A DNA stretch of 64,000 nucleotides from Methylococcaceae bacterium UBA975 (GCA_002292375.1 DBBV01000018.1:117072-181071), one strand, 5' to 3'; counted from the stretch's first letter, positions 49,713 through 58,975 are shown. Made by a program: numbers and translations. Notes: generated by a model from the letters alone, not told the origin.

Positions 49713-50713
49713 TGCCTTTTTGATTTTAAAATTAAATGCAAAAAGAATGGCGCACCGAGTAAAGCCGTTAATACACCAATTTTAAGTTCTTGCTGAGTCG
49801 GTAAAAGCCGTACAGCAATGTCGGCTGCCAGCAATAAAGCTGCACCGCCTAATGCGCTAGTAAGCAATAAGCGGCCCGGCTGAAAGCCCACCCAAGGCCG
49901 TATTAAGTGCGGGATAACTAAACCAATAAAACCAATACCTCCGCTAACTGAAACGGCTGAGCCAACCGCTAAAGCGACGCCTAAGATAACCCGTTTATTT
50001 AATGACTGTAGTTGTATACCGAGTGATTGAGCTGTCTCTTCACCGAGTGACAGCGCATCTAAATCACGCCGTGTGCTTAACATTAGCCACCAGCCTAAGA
50101 GCGTAGGCGGTAAAATCAACCAAACATGGGTAAAGCTTCTATCAGCCAAGGAGCCCATTAACCAAAAAAAGATTTCTAACGAGGCGTAAGGGTTGGGTGA
50201 TAGATTCAGCGCCAATGCGGTTAAAGCGGCGGCTAAGCTGCTAATCGCCACACCGGCTAAAATTAAGGTGAGCATGCTGCTGTTTTTCCCACTGAGTAGG
50301 TATAGAAAAACAACGGCCAATAGAGCCCCAATAATCCCGCCAATGGGTAAGGCCATGGGGAAAGCCGAGGCTAAACCAAAATAGAAAACAACCACCGCGC
50401 CCAAAGCAGCACTGCTTGATACACCAATAATGCCTGGTTCGGCTAATGGGTTGCGAACCATCCCTTGTAGTGCGGCACCGGACAGCCCCAGAGACGCGCC
50501 TATTAATAGCGCTAATAGGGTGCGCGGTAAGCGTATCTCTTCAAAAATAATAGAATCCAAAGTAGGATTTGAATTAACTATACCTTGTAAACTATTGATT
50601 AAATTTATATTAATATCGCCAACGGTAAGTGAATAAGCACTTAATATAATCAGTGCACTTAAAAGAAAAACCCGTACAACGGTTTCTTGCCGGTTAGACT
50701 TTAAGGCATCCAT
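49700..50713 (-). CDS. btuC: Vitamin B12 ABC transporter permease BtuC
   Basis: A 337-residue permease of the FecCD family with about ten membrane segments. It has RLPRTLLALLIGASLGLSGAALQGMVRNPLAEPGIIGVSSSAALGA-like blocks, VSVSGGIGFIGLVIPHLIRPWVG, and a C-terminal LLTALLGAPFFLHLIL. It lies one base after btuF and overlaps btuD, so the order of transcription is btuF-btuC-btuD. Confidence 0.9.
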   Translation of the reverse strand: MDALKSNRQETVVRVFLLSALIILSAYSLTVGDININLINSLQGIVNSNPTLDSIIFEEIRLPRTLLALLIGASLGLSGAALQGMVRNPLAEPGIIGVSSSAALGAVVVFYFGLASAFPMALPIGGIIGALLAVVFLYLLSGKNSSMLTLILAGVAISSLAAALTALALNLSPNPYASLEIFFWLMGSLADRSFTHVWLILPPTLLGWWLMLSTRRDLDALSLGEETAQSLGIQLQSLNKRVILGVALAVGSAVSVSGGIGFIGLVIPHLIRPWVGFQPGRLLLTSALGGAALLLAADIAVRLLPTQQELKIGVLTALLGAPFFLHLILKSKRQWTT

Positions 50714-50714
50714 A

Positions 50715-51560
50715 TCAGTGCGAAACAGCGGTTAAATTATGTTGTAAATACTCGGCAGCGGTTAAGCTTGAAGGACCTGCGCAGCTCCAGTAGCGATCGG
50801 GAATCATGATTTTTTGTACCTGTTTAAGTGAGGCATAGCGACGAATCGCTTCGTGTCGTAATACTTGGTGTGCCAACGAGTCGGTATTCTCCTTTAGCTG
50901 GCCAAGTATAAGGATATCTGGTTTAGACCCTATTAGCGATTCAAGTGATAAAGGGGCGACGTAATCCAACGCTAATTCTGCCGCAATATTACTGAGCCCT
51001 GCGAGGTCTAAAATTTCATTCACAATGGTCTGTCGCCCAGCGCTATAACCATTCGCATAATAAACAACAGCGCGCAAAGGCCTTTGCTGGCGATGCTTTA
51101 TCAACTGCTGGCGGGTAGCCTCCATTGATGTAATTAATTGCTCGGCACGCTCTTGTTCACCCAGCTGCTCACCTAAAAAACTGATTTGCGCAAAAATCTC
51201 ATCGATAGTAACAGGCAAGCCGATTTTGACCACCTTGTAACCCAGTTGTTCGAGTAGTTGATTAGTCGGTTGGGCGGTAAATTCACCGGCAACAACCAAG
51301 TCGGGGTCTAGCGCCATTAATTCTTCAATTCGATTATTGTGCTGGTTAAAATCATTGGCGCGTTGGTACAAGAAAGAAGCCCCAGGGTCTGCTGCTAACG
51401 AGGTAATACCAACCAGTCGATCTGGCGGTAACAAGCTCATCAGTAATTGGTCGGCACACAAATTTAATGAAACAATACGTTGTGGTTTAGGTGATGCGCT
51501 GACACTGAACGAGCAAGCGTAAAAAAATATAAGTATTAATGAAAATCGTTGTGGTGTCAT
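50715..51560 (-). CDS. btuF: Cobalamin-binding periplasmic protein BtuF
   Basis: A 281-residue class III substrate-binding protein with a signal peptide (about 1-22). Two lobes are joined by a long helix: PQRIVSLNLCADQLLMSLLP, VGITSLA, a LMALDPDLVVAGEF segment, VVYYANGYSAGRQTIVNEIL and MIPDRYWSCAGPSSLTAAEYL. It is first in the btuFCD unit. Ligand identity is inferred from the btuB neighbour. No second riboswitch was seen upstream of it. Confidence 0.85.
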   Translation of the reverse strand: MTPQRFSLILIFFYACSFSVSASPKPQRIVSLNLCADQLLMSLLPPDRLVGITSLAADPGASFLYQRANDFNQHNNRIEELMALDPDLVVAGEFTAQPTNQLLEQLGYKVVKIGLPVTIDEIFAQISFLGEQLGEQERAEQLITSMEATRQQLIKHRQQRPLRAVVYYANGYSAGRQTIVNEILDLAGLSNIAAELALDYVAPLSLESLIGSKPDILILGQLKENTDSLAHQVLRHEAIRRYASLKQVQKIMIPDRYWSCAGPSSLTAAEYLQHNLTAVSH

Positions 51561-51771
51561 TTAAGTGATTATAAGCGTATTTAAACGTTAATAAGGCCTA
51601 CATAACTTAAATTTGTATGGGTTTAAACTTTTGCGACAAGGATGATGCGGGGCTTCATGGAGGGTTTCCAAATAAGGGCAACTGTGAACATAAACGCTTT
51701 TAGTTAATAGTAGGGCTGGTTTATAGTAAAGAAAAATACTTTTTCAACAATTAACGTAACGGTCTGTAATT

Positions 51772-52620
51772 ATGAAACTCTTAAATGTTGGTGCTCAAGG
51801 CCATGAAACGGCGGCCATACTGGACAAAGACGGTATTATTCGATCGCTTGACGGTGTATGCGAGCCTATTTCGGCGTCCTTTTTGGCGACTGATGGTCTG
51901 CAGCGTCTATCTAAAATAAACTTGGCTGACTTGCCAATTATTGATCCCTCCATACGCTTAGGTGCGCCGCTACTGAACCCAGGTAAAATAATAGCGGTCG
52001 GTTTGAATTACGATGAACACATCAAAGAAACCGGCTCAACACAGCAACAAGAACCGGTGCTCTTTACTAAGGCGGTCAGTGCCTTAAGTGGCCCGTTTGA
52101 TGCGATTGAACGACCTAAAAACGCGACTCAGGTTGATTGGGAAATTGAGCTGGTGGTTATTATCGGTAAAACCGCCAAATACATCACTGAAGATCAGGTT
52201 GAAGCGCATATCGCAGGGTTTTGTACCGGTATAGATGTTTCTGAACGCTACTTTCAAAAACACCGTAGCGGGCAATGGCTAAAAGGTAAAAGTGCCGATA
52301 CGTTTGCGCCGATAGGCCCCTACCTGGTCACCTTCGATGAGTTTTCTCACTACCAGTCTTGCCCGTTGAGTCTGGACGTTAATGGCCAGCGAATGCAATC
52401 CAGTAACACCAATAAAATGATCCACACAGTAAAAACGTTGGTCAGTTATATCAACCAATTTATGAGCCTCCAAGCCGGCGATTTGATATTTACCGGCACG
52501 CCCGAAGGGGTAGGTTTAGGCTTTACCCCGCCGGTTTTTTTACATCAGGGCGACCAGATCGTTGCGGAAGTAGAGGGACTCGGCGTTCAGCGACACGTGG
52601 TTACTGATCACACGGATTAA
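51772..52620 (+). CDS. Fumarylacetoacetate hydrolase-family enzyme
   Basis: A 282-residue protein of the FAH superfamily (ureidoglycolate lyase / acylpyruvase / 2-hydroxyhepta-dienedioate isomerase type). The N-terminal cap has LLNVGAQGHETAAILDKDG. The catalytic core has PGKIIAVGLNYDEHIKETG, VDWEIELVVIIGK with metal-binding Glu, GFCTGIDVSERYFQKH, KSADTFAPIGPYLV and LIFTGTPEGVGLGF. Metal-binding residues (E..E..D pattern) are present. The substrate is uncertain; C-C bond cleavage in aromatic-acid catabolism is likely given the other genes here. A terminator follows. Confidence 0.85.
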   Translation: MKLLNVGAQGHETAAILDKDGIIRSLDGVCEPISASFLATDGLQRLSKINLADLPIIDPSIRLGAPLLNPGKIIAVGLNYDEHIKETGSTQQQEPVLFTKAVSALSGPFDAIERPKNATQVDWEIELVVIIGKTAKYITEDQVEAHIAGFCTGIDVSERYFQKHRSGQWLKGKSADTFAPIGPYLVTFDEFSHYQSCPLSLDVNGQRMQSSNTNKMIHTVKTLVSYINQFMSLQAGDLIFTGTPEGVGLGFTPPVFLHQGDQIVAEVEGLGVQRHVVTDHTD

Positions 52621-52703
52621 ACTGATTTTGTGTTCAAAAAATGACCGGTTTTTATAAGTCGTTAGTAGCTCTTGGCTTTTTCTTTTTCACCCGCTTTCTC
52701 CAC

Positions 52704-52736
52704 AAAGTTATCCACAGATTCCGTGGATAACTTTTT
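52704..52736 (+). terminator. Terminator whose arms contain a DnaA-box sequence
   Basis: Perfect 12-bp stem AAAGTTATCCAC (52704-52715) / GTGGATAACTTT (52723-52734), loop of 7, then T. The left arm with the following A reads TTATCCACA, the DnaA-box consensus. Confidence 0.8.
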
Positions 52737-52763
52737 AACTCTTTTTATTGCTGTTGATTTGTG

Positions 52764-52769
52764 TACAAT
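52764..52769 (+). promoter_or_regulatory. Candidate -10 of umuDC
   Basis: TACAAT about 36 bp before the umuD ATG, with a poor -35 overlapping the preceding T run. No complete LexA box (CTGT-N8-ACAG) is visible: only a CTGT half-site at 52751-52754. Confidence 0.35.
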
Positions 52770-52804
52770 ATTCAAACAAGCAAGCAAAAAAAGAGTGATT
52801 AAGC

Positions 52805-53401
52805 ATGACTAAAGAAGGGTCTAATAGAGGTGGCGCACGTGCGGGTGCAGGCCGTAAGAAGGGTTCGTCAGCTTACGGCGAAAGTACAAAGGCGATGCGA
52901 ATACCCGACAGCTTAGTGGCAACAGTGTCGCAATTATTGACGCATAAGAAAAAACAGCAGGCAGGTGATGTGTTGGATTACCCAAATGTGTATAGCCTTG
53001 ATTTGGATACGAAAGTACCGTCCATTCCGTTTTATGGTGTCAGTGTTGCCGCGGGGTTCCCGTCACCGGCTGATGATTACATTGAAAAAAGACTCGACCT
53101 CAATGAGTTGTTAATTAATAAACCTGCGGCTACTTTTTTTGTCCGTGCAGAGGGCGAGTCGATGCTAGGGGCGGGTATTCATCCCGATGACATTTTAGTG
53201 GTCGATCGCTCGGTTCATCCAAGCGTTGGAAAAATTGTTGTTTGTGCGCTAGACGGTGAATTAACTGTAAAGCGCTTGCGTTCAAAAGAAGGGCAGCTAG
53301 TACTGGCACCGGAGAACCCTAACTACCCAGACATTCCATTAAAGGGTGAGCTTGAGATGGTGATTTGGGGTGTTGTAACCAGCGTTATCCACAACGTTTA
53401 A
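52805..53401 (+). CDS. umuD: UmuD-type autoproteolytic Pol V subunit with N-terminal extension
   Basis: S24 peptidase that cleaves itself after RecA activation to give UmuD', a subunit of DNA polymerase V. At 198 residues it is about 60 longer than E. coli UmuD. The cleavage site is A83-G84 in VAAGFPSPADDY, with catalytic S119 in EGESMLGAG and K156 in GELTVKRL. The extra N-terminus carries GGARAGAGRKKGSS, a basic Gly-rich motif common in plasmid and phage DNA-associated proteins, then a helical linker. It precedes umuC by 24 bp. Confidence 0.92.
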   Translation: MTKEGSNRGGARAGAGRKKGSSAYGESTKAMRIPDSLVATVSQLLTHKKKQQAGDVLDYPNVYSLDLDTKVPSIPFYGVSVAAGFPSPADDYIEKRLDLNELLINKPAATFFVRAEGESMLGAGIHPDDILVVDRSVHPSVGKIVVCALDGELTVKRLRSKEGQLVLAPENPNYPDIPLKGELEMVIWGVVTSVIHNV

Positions 53402-53424
53402 TTTAACCCAATTAAACCGATTTT

Positions 53425-54702
53425 TTGAAGCAGCCCAATAATATAGCGCTGGTTGACTGTAATAACTTTTACGTCAGCTGCGAGCGTTTATTTAGACCCG
53501 ATTTATTACACAAACCCGTAGCTGTGCTTAGTAATAATGACGGCTGTATTATTTCACGCAGTCAAGAAGTTAAAGATTTAGGTATAAAAATGGCAGTGCC
53601 GGTGTATCAAGTCAAAGGGCTGATCGAGCAACATAAAATCCAGTTGTTTTCTTCAAACTACCCCTTGTACGCTGATTTGTCCGCGCGGGTGATGCACAGT
53701 TTAACGGCGTTTTCTGATGCCGTGGATGTGTATTCTATAGACGAGGCTTTTATCGATTTAGATGAGCATAATGCAAACCCAATGGCGATGGGGTTAGAAA
53801 TAAAAAAAAGCTTATTGCGCTGGGTGGGTATACCGGTGGGTATTGGTATTGGACCAACAAAAACACTGGCAAAGTTAGCCAATTATGCCGCAAAAAAATG
53901 GCCAAAAACAGGCGGTGTGGTTGATATAAATGACCCGCAGCGACGCAAAAAAATCATGCAAATAACACCGGTAGCTGACGTGTGGGGGATAGGGCGACGG
54001 CTGAGCGAACGCTTGAATAAGCTCGGTGTTTATAGTGTTTGGGAGTTACAGTCTCAATCGGTCGGTGCGATAAAAAAGCATTTCAGCATCACCCTAGCGC
54101 AGACCGTACAAGAGCTACAGGGTAGCCCAGTGATTGCTTTTGCGGAACAAGAAAAACCGAAACAGCAGATTATTTGCTCGAGGAGTTTTAAGCATAAAAT
54201 CACAGAGCAAGACGAACTTGCTCAGTGCATTAGCGTCTTTTGTCTAAGGGCGGCTGAAAAACTACGCGCTCAGCAGGGAGTGGCGAGACGAGTGACGGTG
54301 TTTATTCGCACCAGCCCCTATAGCCAGCAAGCGATTTATTCAAATTCAGCAAGTCATACACTAAAGTCCGCCAGCCAAGATAGTCGGGAACTACTTAAAA
54401 TCGCCAAAAGCTTACTGGCTAGCATGTATAAACAGGGCTACCAGTATCAACAAGCGGGTATTAGTTTGGCTGATATTGATACCAAACAAGCCCGTTCCGT
54501 TAAACAATACGAGTTGTTTGCGACGGGCCAAACGCAGCGAAGTGACAAGTTGATGCAAACATTGGATCAAATTAATCAACGGTTTGATAAACGTATAACA
54601 TTTGCCGCCGCAGGTCATAAGCAACTCTGGCAATCGGTCCCTATTAACCAGTCAAACCACTACACGACGGATTGGCATGGTCTAGCCAAAGTATCTCTTT
54701 AA
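53425..54702 (+). CDS. umuC: DNA polymerase V catalytic subunit UmuC
   Basis: Y-family translesion polymerase of 425 residues, probably starting at TTG 53425 since no ATG lies upstream of ALVDCNNFYVSCERLF. It has metal-binding Asp in VDCNNFY, SNNDGCIISRS, SSNYPLYADLSARV and the catalytic SIDEAFIDLD. It also has GIGIGPTKTLAKLANYAAK and the HhH segment VWGIGRRLSERLNKLG, followed by the little finger and the UmuC C-terminal domain. It forms the umuDC operon for error-prone lesion bypass. Confidence 0.95.
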   Translation: MKQPNNIALVDCNNFYVSCERLFRPDLLHKPVAVLSNNDGCIISRSQEVKDLGIKMAVPVYQVKGLIEQHKIQLFSSNYPLYADLSARVMHSLTAFSDAVDVYSIDEAFIDLDEHNANPMAMGLEIKKSLLRWVGIPVGIGIGPTKTLAKLANYAAKKWPKTGGVVDINDPQRRKKIMQITPVADVWGIGRRLSERLNKLGVYSVWELQSQSVGAIKKHFSITLAQTVQELQGSPVIAFAEQEKPKQQIICSRSFKHKITEQDELAQCISVFCLRAAEKLRAQQGVARRVTVFIRTSPYSQQAIYSNSASHTLKSASQDSRELLKIAKSLLASMYKQGYQYQQAGISLADIDTKQARSVKQYELFATGQTQRSDKLMQTLDQINQRFDKRITFAAAGHKQLWQSVPINQSNHYTTDWHGLAKVSL

Positions 54703-54865
54703 GGCGTTGACAGGCTTAGAATAATTAAATTAACGTAACGTTGAAATAATAGCTTTACCGCTGTGTCGATAGGGACTATAGTCCGCCGCGTTTTGAGGTG
54801 CCTGCTAACGTATTTATGAAGGCGTAAAAGGCGTTTAACCGTTTTATTAAATTAGGATCAACCGT

Positions 54866-56413
54866 ATGAATGATTTAACCGATGTGGATACACCTGAGCA
54901 CAAGTTGAGTTTACGTCACCTAGAACTAACAGACTGGGCTGACCTTAAGGCTATTATGGATTTAGTGTACCCAGCACTGGGTGGGGCATGGCCAGAAAAG
55001 AAGTTTATTGCCCAATTAGCAACCTTTCCTGAAGGACAAATTTGTATTGAGGATCACGGTAAAGTGGTTGCTGCCGCATTTTCGGTTATCGTGGATTACG
55101 ATAAATTTGGTGACCACCACACCTATGATGAAATAACCGGTGATGCGTACCTCACCACACACGACCCACAAGGTGATGTTTTGTACGGCGTTGATGTGTT
55201 CGCATCGCCAAGTTACCACGGGATGCGTTTAGGTCGTCGTTTATATGAAGCACGTAAGGAACTGTGTCAAAGCTTAAACCTTAAGTCTATTGTTGCTGGT
55301 GGGCGTATTCCAAACTATGAAAAGTACGCACACGAAATGTCGCCGCAAAGCTATATTGAACGAGTTAAAAAGAAAGAAATATACGACCCTATTTTAACGT
55401 TTCAATTATCCAATGAGTTTGAAGTAAAACGGGTGTTGACCGATTACTTGCCCGAAGATAAAGAATCTAAAGGCTATGCCACTTTACTGGAGTGGAATAA
55501 CCTCTATTACGACACACAAAAAACCCCGCTGATTGGTGCGCAACGCACCTCAGCCCGTATAGGCTGTGTGCAATGGCAAATGCGACCACTTAAATCAGTG
55601 GAAGAATTAATTCAACAAGTTGAGTTTTTTGTAGACGCCTTGTCAGACTACCAATGCGACTTAGCCTTGCTACCGGAGTTTTTTAATGCACCGTTAATGG
55701 GTATCGAAGCGCATACCAATTCTATTGACTCAATAAAAGCCTTGGCTGAATTTAGTACAGAAATAATAGAGGCGATTTCAAGGCTTGCGGTTAGTTACAA
55801 TATTAATATCATTGCTGGCTCCATACCGGTTATTGAAAACGAGGTGTTGTATAACGTGGCTTATTTTTGCCGACGAGATGGCACATTGGAATCGCAATAT
55901 AAAATACACCCGACACCGCACGAAAAACGCGCCTGGATTATGCAGGGTGGTAATGGACTGAGTGTTTTTGACACCGACTTTGGCAAAATAGGGATCTTGA
56001 TTTGTTATGACGTGGAGTTCCCGGAATTGGCACGGCTGCAGTCAGAAAAGGGTATGCAGATGCTCTTTGTACCATTTTGGACGGACACAAAAAATGCGTA
56101 CCTTAGAGTACGTTGTTGTGCACATGCTCGAGCGATAGAAAACGAGTGTTATGTGGTTATTGCCGGTAGCGTGGGTAACTTACCCAAGGTGGACGGTGCG
56201 GATATTCAGTACGCACAGTCGGCCGTTTTTTCACCGTCAGATTTCTCTTTCCCTCATGATGCGATCATGGCTGAGACCACACCCAATACGGAAATGACGC
56301 TTATTGTCGATTTGGATTTAGAAAAACTCAATAAACTGCAAAACGAAGGCTCAGTAAGAAATTATTTAGACAGGCGTAGAGACCTGTATAAAATAAATTG
56401 GTTAGGCGATTAA
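54866..56413 (+). CDS. GNAT acetyltransferase-nitrilase fusion protein
   Basis: A 515-residue protein of two joined domains. The N-terminal GNAT N-acetyltransferase (about 10-200) has YGVDVFASPSYHGMRLGRRLYEARKEL as acetyl-CoA site. The C-terminal carbon-nitrogen hydrolase (about 225-510) has its triad: Glu in ALLPEFF, Lys in YKIHPTPHEK and Cys in GILICYDVEFPE. This is the arrangement of Bacillus YhcX and related proteins. The substrate is not known; amide hydrolysis and acetylation on one metabolite is plausible. It is monocistronic with a good ribosome site. Confidence 0.9.
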   Translation: MNDLTDVDTPEHKLSLRHLELTDWADLKAIMDLVYPALGGAWPEKKFIAQLATFPEGQICIEDHGKVVAAAFSVIVDYDKFGDHHTYDEITGDAYLTTHDPQGDVLYGVDVFASPSYHGMRLGRRLYEARKELCQSLNLKSIVAGGRIPNYEKYAHEMSPQSYIERVKKKEIYDPILTFQLSNEFEVKRVLTDYLPEDKESKGYATLLEWNNLYYDTQKTPLIGAQRTSARIGCVQWQMRPLKSVEELIQQVEFFVDALSDYQCDLALLPEFFNAPLMGIEAHTNSIDSIKALAEFSTEIIEAISRLAVSYNINIIAGSIPVIENEVLYNVAYFCRRDGTLESQYKIHPTPHEKRAWIMQGGNGLSVFDTDFGKIGILICYDVEFPELARLQSEKGMQMLFVPFWTDTKNAYLRVRCCAHARAIENECYVVIAGSVGNLPKVDGADIQYAQSAVFSPSDFSFPHDAIMAETTPNTEMTLIVDLDLEKLNKLQNEGSVRNYLDRRRDLYKINWLGD

Positions 56414-56556
56414 GGTTTTTTTATTAACTAAAAACAACAATCTGGCTTCGATCGGGGCCGTTATTGGCGCTTAAAAAAAGATTATTCTAATGTATTTTTT
56501 TGTTGTATAGTTAGTTGGGCATTAGCTTATACAATAAAATTATATAGGAGATGATT

Positions 56557-57132
56557 ATGAAGAATATTTTGTATCAGAAACAATGGCACTGGAGCGTTAG
56601 TGGTTTGGCGCTCGGTGTTTCTTTTTTACTGGCCGTTGCGCTGGTTAAACCTATTGGCGTTTCAACACAGTTTGTTATTTTAGATGGCATGGTTTGGGAT
56701 GTTTTTTCAAGCGAAATAGCGGTGAAGGGCGAGACGGCTTATTCAAGCAGTAACGCATACCTCAATAAGAGTGGTGGCAAGTACGCTAAAAGTGTCGCAA
56801 ATCCGATCAATTACAGTTTTATCTTTGTACTGGCTATGATTTTAGGTGGTTTCTTAGGCGCTAAGTTGCGGACAAAATCAAACGACGAAAATGAGCCGGA
56901 ATTACCAGCAGTTTGGTGTGAGAATTTAGGTTCATCAACAACTAAGCGCTACATGTTCGCGTTTGCTGGTGGTGCTTTGGTACTGTTCGGTTCTCGTTTA
57001 GCGGGCGGTTGTACCAGTGGCCACATGATGAGTGGGATCATGCAAACGTCATTAAGTGGTTATTTGTTCACGATGGGGGCTTTTTTATTCGCGGTTCCTA
57101 TTGCTTTATTTATGTACAGAAAGGGGCGGTGA
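56557..57132 (+). CDS. YeeE/YedE-family membrane protein, first subunit
   Basis: A 191-residue membrane protein with about four to five membrane segments. The start at 56557 is preferred because AGGAG lies six bases before it; an ATG at 56551 sits directly against that site. The conserved Cys motif is SRLAGGCTSGHMMSG, typical of YeeE/YedE sulfur-transport proteins (TsuA-like). It is paired with the next gene, 1 bp apart; the two halves together equal one full-length YeeE transporter. Thiosulfate or persulfide uptake is the family role. Confidence 0.85.
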   Translation: MKNILYQKQWHWSVSGLALGVSFLLAVALVKPIGVSTQFVILDGMVWDVFSSEIAVKGETAYSSSNAYLNKSGGKYAKSVANPINYSFIFVLAMILGGFLGAKLRTKSNDENEPELPAVWCENLGSSTTKRYMFAFAGGALVLFGSRLAGGCTSGHMMSGIMQTSLSGYLFTMGAFLFAVPIALFMYRKGR

Positions 57133-57133
57133 T

Positions 57134-57706
57134 ATGGAGATTTTATTAGCAATTGTTATTGGCGGGTTATTTGGTTTTTCTTTGCAAAAAGCCGGTGCGG
57201 CTAACCCACAAGTTATCATTGATATGCTGCGGCTTAAAAACTTCCATTTGATGAAAGCCATACTGCTAGGTTTAGGCCTGAGTAGTTTTATGTTATTTGT
57301 TTTAATGAACGTGGGGATCATTGAAAGCGGCCACCTTAGTGTAAAAACAGCCTACGTAGGTGTGGTTATTGGTGGCGCCATTATGGGAACAGGTTGGGCT
57401 ATCTCTGGTTTTTGCCCTGGAACAGGTGTTGTCGGTGTTGGCGCAGGTAGAAAAGATGCGCTGGTTTTTGTTATTGGTGGTTTAGTGGGCGCACTCGCCT
57501 TTACCTTGGCTTATAGTAGTTTGGCTGAAACGTTCTTGTTTGACGAAATAGGTGCAGGCAAAGCAACGCTCGCAACAACGGGGATAGAAAAGTATGCAAG
57601 TTTAATGGATACAGTACCCGCAGTAGTCGTTGTAGGCGTTATTGCCTTTGTGTTTATATTCGCTGCTTGGAAATTACCTGCAAAGAGCGAAGGCCTTAGC
57701 TCTTAA
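57134..57706 (+). CDS. YeeE/YedE-family membrane protein, second subunit
   Basis: A 190-residue membrane protein starting at the ATG at 57134, right after the first subunit. It has GGLFGFSLQKAGAANPQVIIDML, then the second conserved Cys in WAISGFCPGTGVVGVGAGRKDAL, and several Gly-rich membrane segments. The two-gene split form of the YeeE/YedE transporter is widespread in bacteria that oxidise or assimilate reduced sulfur. A terminator follows 36 bp after the stop. Confidence 0.85.
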   Translation: MEILLAIVIGGLFGFSLQKAGAANPQVIIDMLRLKNFHLMKAILLGLGLSSFMLFVLMNVGIIESGHLSVKTAYVGVVIGGAIMGTGWAISGFCPGTGVVGVGAGRKDALVFVIGGLVGALAFTLAYSSLAETFLFDEIGAGKATLATTGIEKYASLMDTVPAVVVVGVIAFVFIFAAWKLPAKSEGLSS

Positions 57707-57741
57707 TTTAAAACAGCTAACCCTAAACAGGGGTTTAAAAG

Positions 57742-57768
57742 GGTCGTCAGTCATGACGGCCTTTTTTT
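57742..57768 (+). terminator. Terminator between the YeeE pair and the convergent MFS gene
   Basis: GGTCGTCA (57742-57749) / TGACGGCC (57754-57761), one G-U pair, loop GTCA, then T7 overlapping the MFS stop codon. Confidence 0.85.
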
Positions 57769-58975
57769 ATACCTGTTGGTTAATAATGGAAACGTTAACG
57801 GCCGGTCTTGTTTTCATCCAAAGCAAGCTAAATAAAACGACCAATAAGGCCGGTATAACCCCAAGATTTACCATCTCCCAGCCAAATTGATACTGTAAAT
57901 AACCGGCTGATAAAGAGGCTGCCGCAGCGGTGGAAAAGACAATAAAGTCGTTGATTGCTTGGGCCTTAGACCTTTCTTCTTGGCGGTAGGTTTCGGTCAA
58001 TAAGGTTGTGCCGCCAATAAACAAAAAATTCCAGCAGATACCAAGTAGAACCAGTGCGGACCAATAATGTGATAAACCATGGCCCGATAAATTAATAGCG
58101 ACGCAAATAAAACCAATCAACACGCCTACAACCAATATCGGCGTAATACCAAAATAACGTATCAAATAACCGGTAAAAAATGACGGTACAAACATGCCAA
58201 GCAAGTGCCATTGAATAACAAAGGCAGTGTCAGGAAAGGCATGCTGGTGTTGCAGCATCGACAAGGGCGTTGCCGTCATGACTAATGACATAACACCGTA
58301 GCCAAGCATGGCACAGATGATAGCGACGATAAACTTAGGCTGTTTAGCGATGACGCGTAACGGACGGGGCTGAGGCAGGGGCGGGTCTTTTTTATTGATC
58401 TTGATAGCTGGGTCAAGAGACAAAAAGCTCAAACTGATCAGCATTAAAATATACAATACGGTTGTCGCTGCAAAACTACCTGCAAAAATGGCATCATCGA
58501 TCCAGTATTTAGCATAATTAGCCAAATTAGGGCCAATGAATGCAGCAACAACCCCACCTAACATAACGTAAGAAATGGCTCGGCTTTTGTAGACAGTCGC
58601 CACGTTGTCAGCGGCAGCAAATCTAAAATAATTACCAACACTGTTAAAGAAACCAAAGAGGGCAATGCCCATAACAAACAACCAAAATTGATGAATAATG
58701 ATGGCGTAGGTGCACACAACACCCGCTAAAACGCCAATAAAGGTTGCCAGCATAAACCCTGTTTTACGACCAATTTTTTCCAACAATAAGGCGGCTGGAA
58801 TGCTACCTAACATGGTGGTTATAAACATAACAGCGGCCGGTAAGGTAGCCAACGACTTATCCACTGCTAGCTCAAAACCTACAAGAGCGGAACAGGTAAC
58901 AATTAATGAAATAGCGCTGACCATTAACGCCTGCGAAATGGCGAATAAGGGGGTGTTTCGTAATAGCTTGTTCAT
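57767..58975 (-). CDS. MFS transporter
   Basis: A 402-residue major facilitator with twelve membrane segments. The loop 2-3 motif is LLEKIGRKTGFMLA, a degenerate G-X3-D-R-X-G-R-R/K. The protein has a central cytoplasmic loop near DPAIKINKKDPPLPQPRP. It resembles drug or small-acid exporters of unknown substrate. It is convergent with the YeeE pair and followed on the same strand side by a BASS transporter, 111 bp apart. The substrate cannot be assigned. Confidence 0.85.
   Translation of the reverse strand: MNKLLRNTPLFAISQALMVSAISLIVTCSALVGFELAVDKSLATLPAAVMFITTMLGSIPAALLLEKIGRKTGFMLATFIGVLAGVVCTYAIIIHQFWLFVMGIALFGFFNSVGNYFRFAAADNVATVYKSRAISYVMLGGVVAAFIGPNLANYAKYWIDDAIFAGSFAATTVLYILMLISLSFLSLDPAIKINKKDPPLPQPRPLRVIAKQPKFIVAIICAMLGYGVMSLVMTATPLSMLQHQHAFPDTAFVIQWHLLGMFVPSFFTGYLIRYFGITPILVVGVLIGFICVAINLSGHGLSHYWSALVLLGICWNFLFIGGTTLLTETYRQEERSKAQAINDFIVFSTAAAASLSAGYLQYQFGWEMVNLGVIPALLVVLFSLLWMKTRPAVNVSIINQQV

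Noticed and set aside
52751..52766. LexA box upstream of umuD
   Set aside because: CTGT is followed after eight bases by GTAC rather than ACAG, so it is only a half-site.
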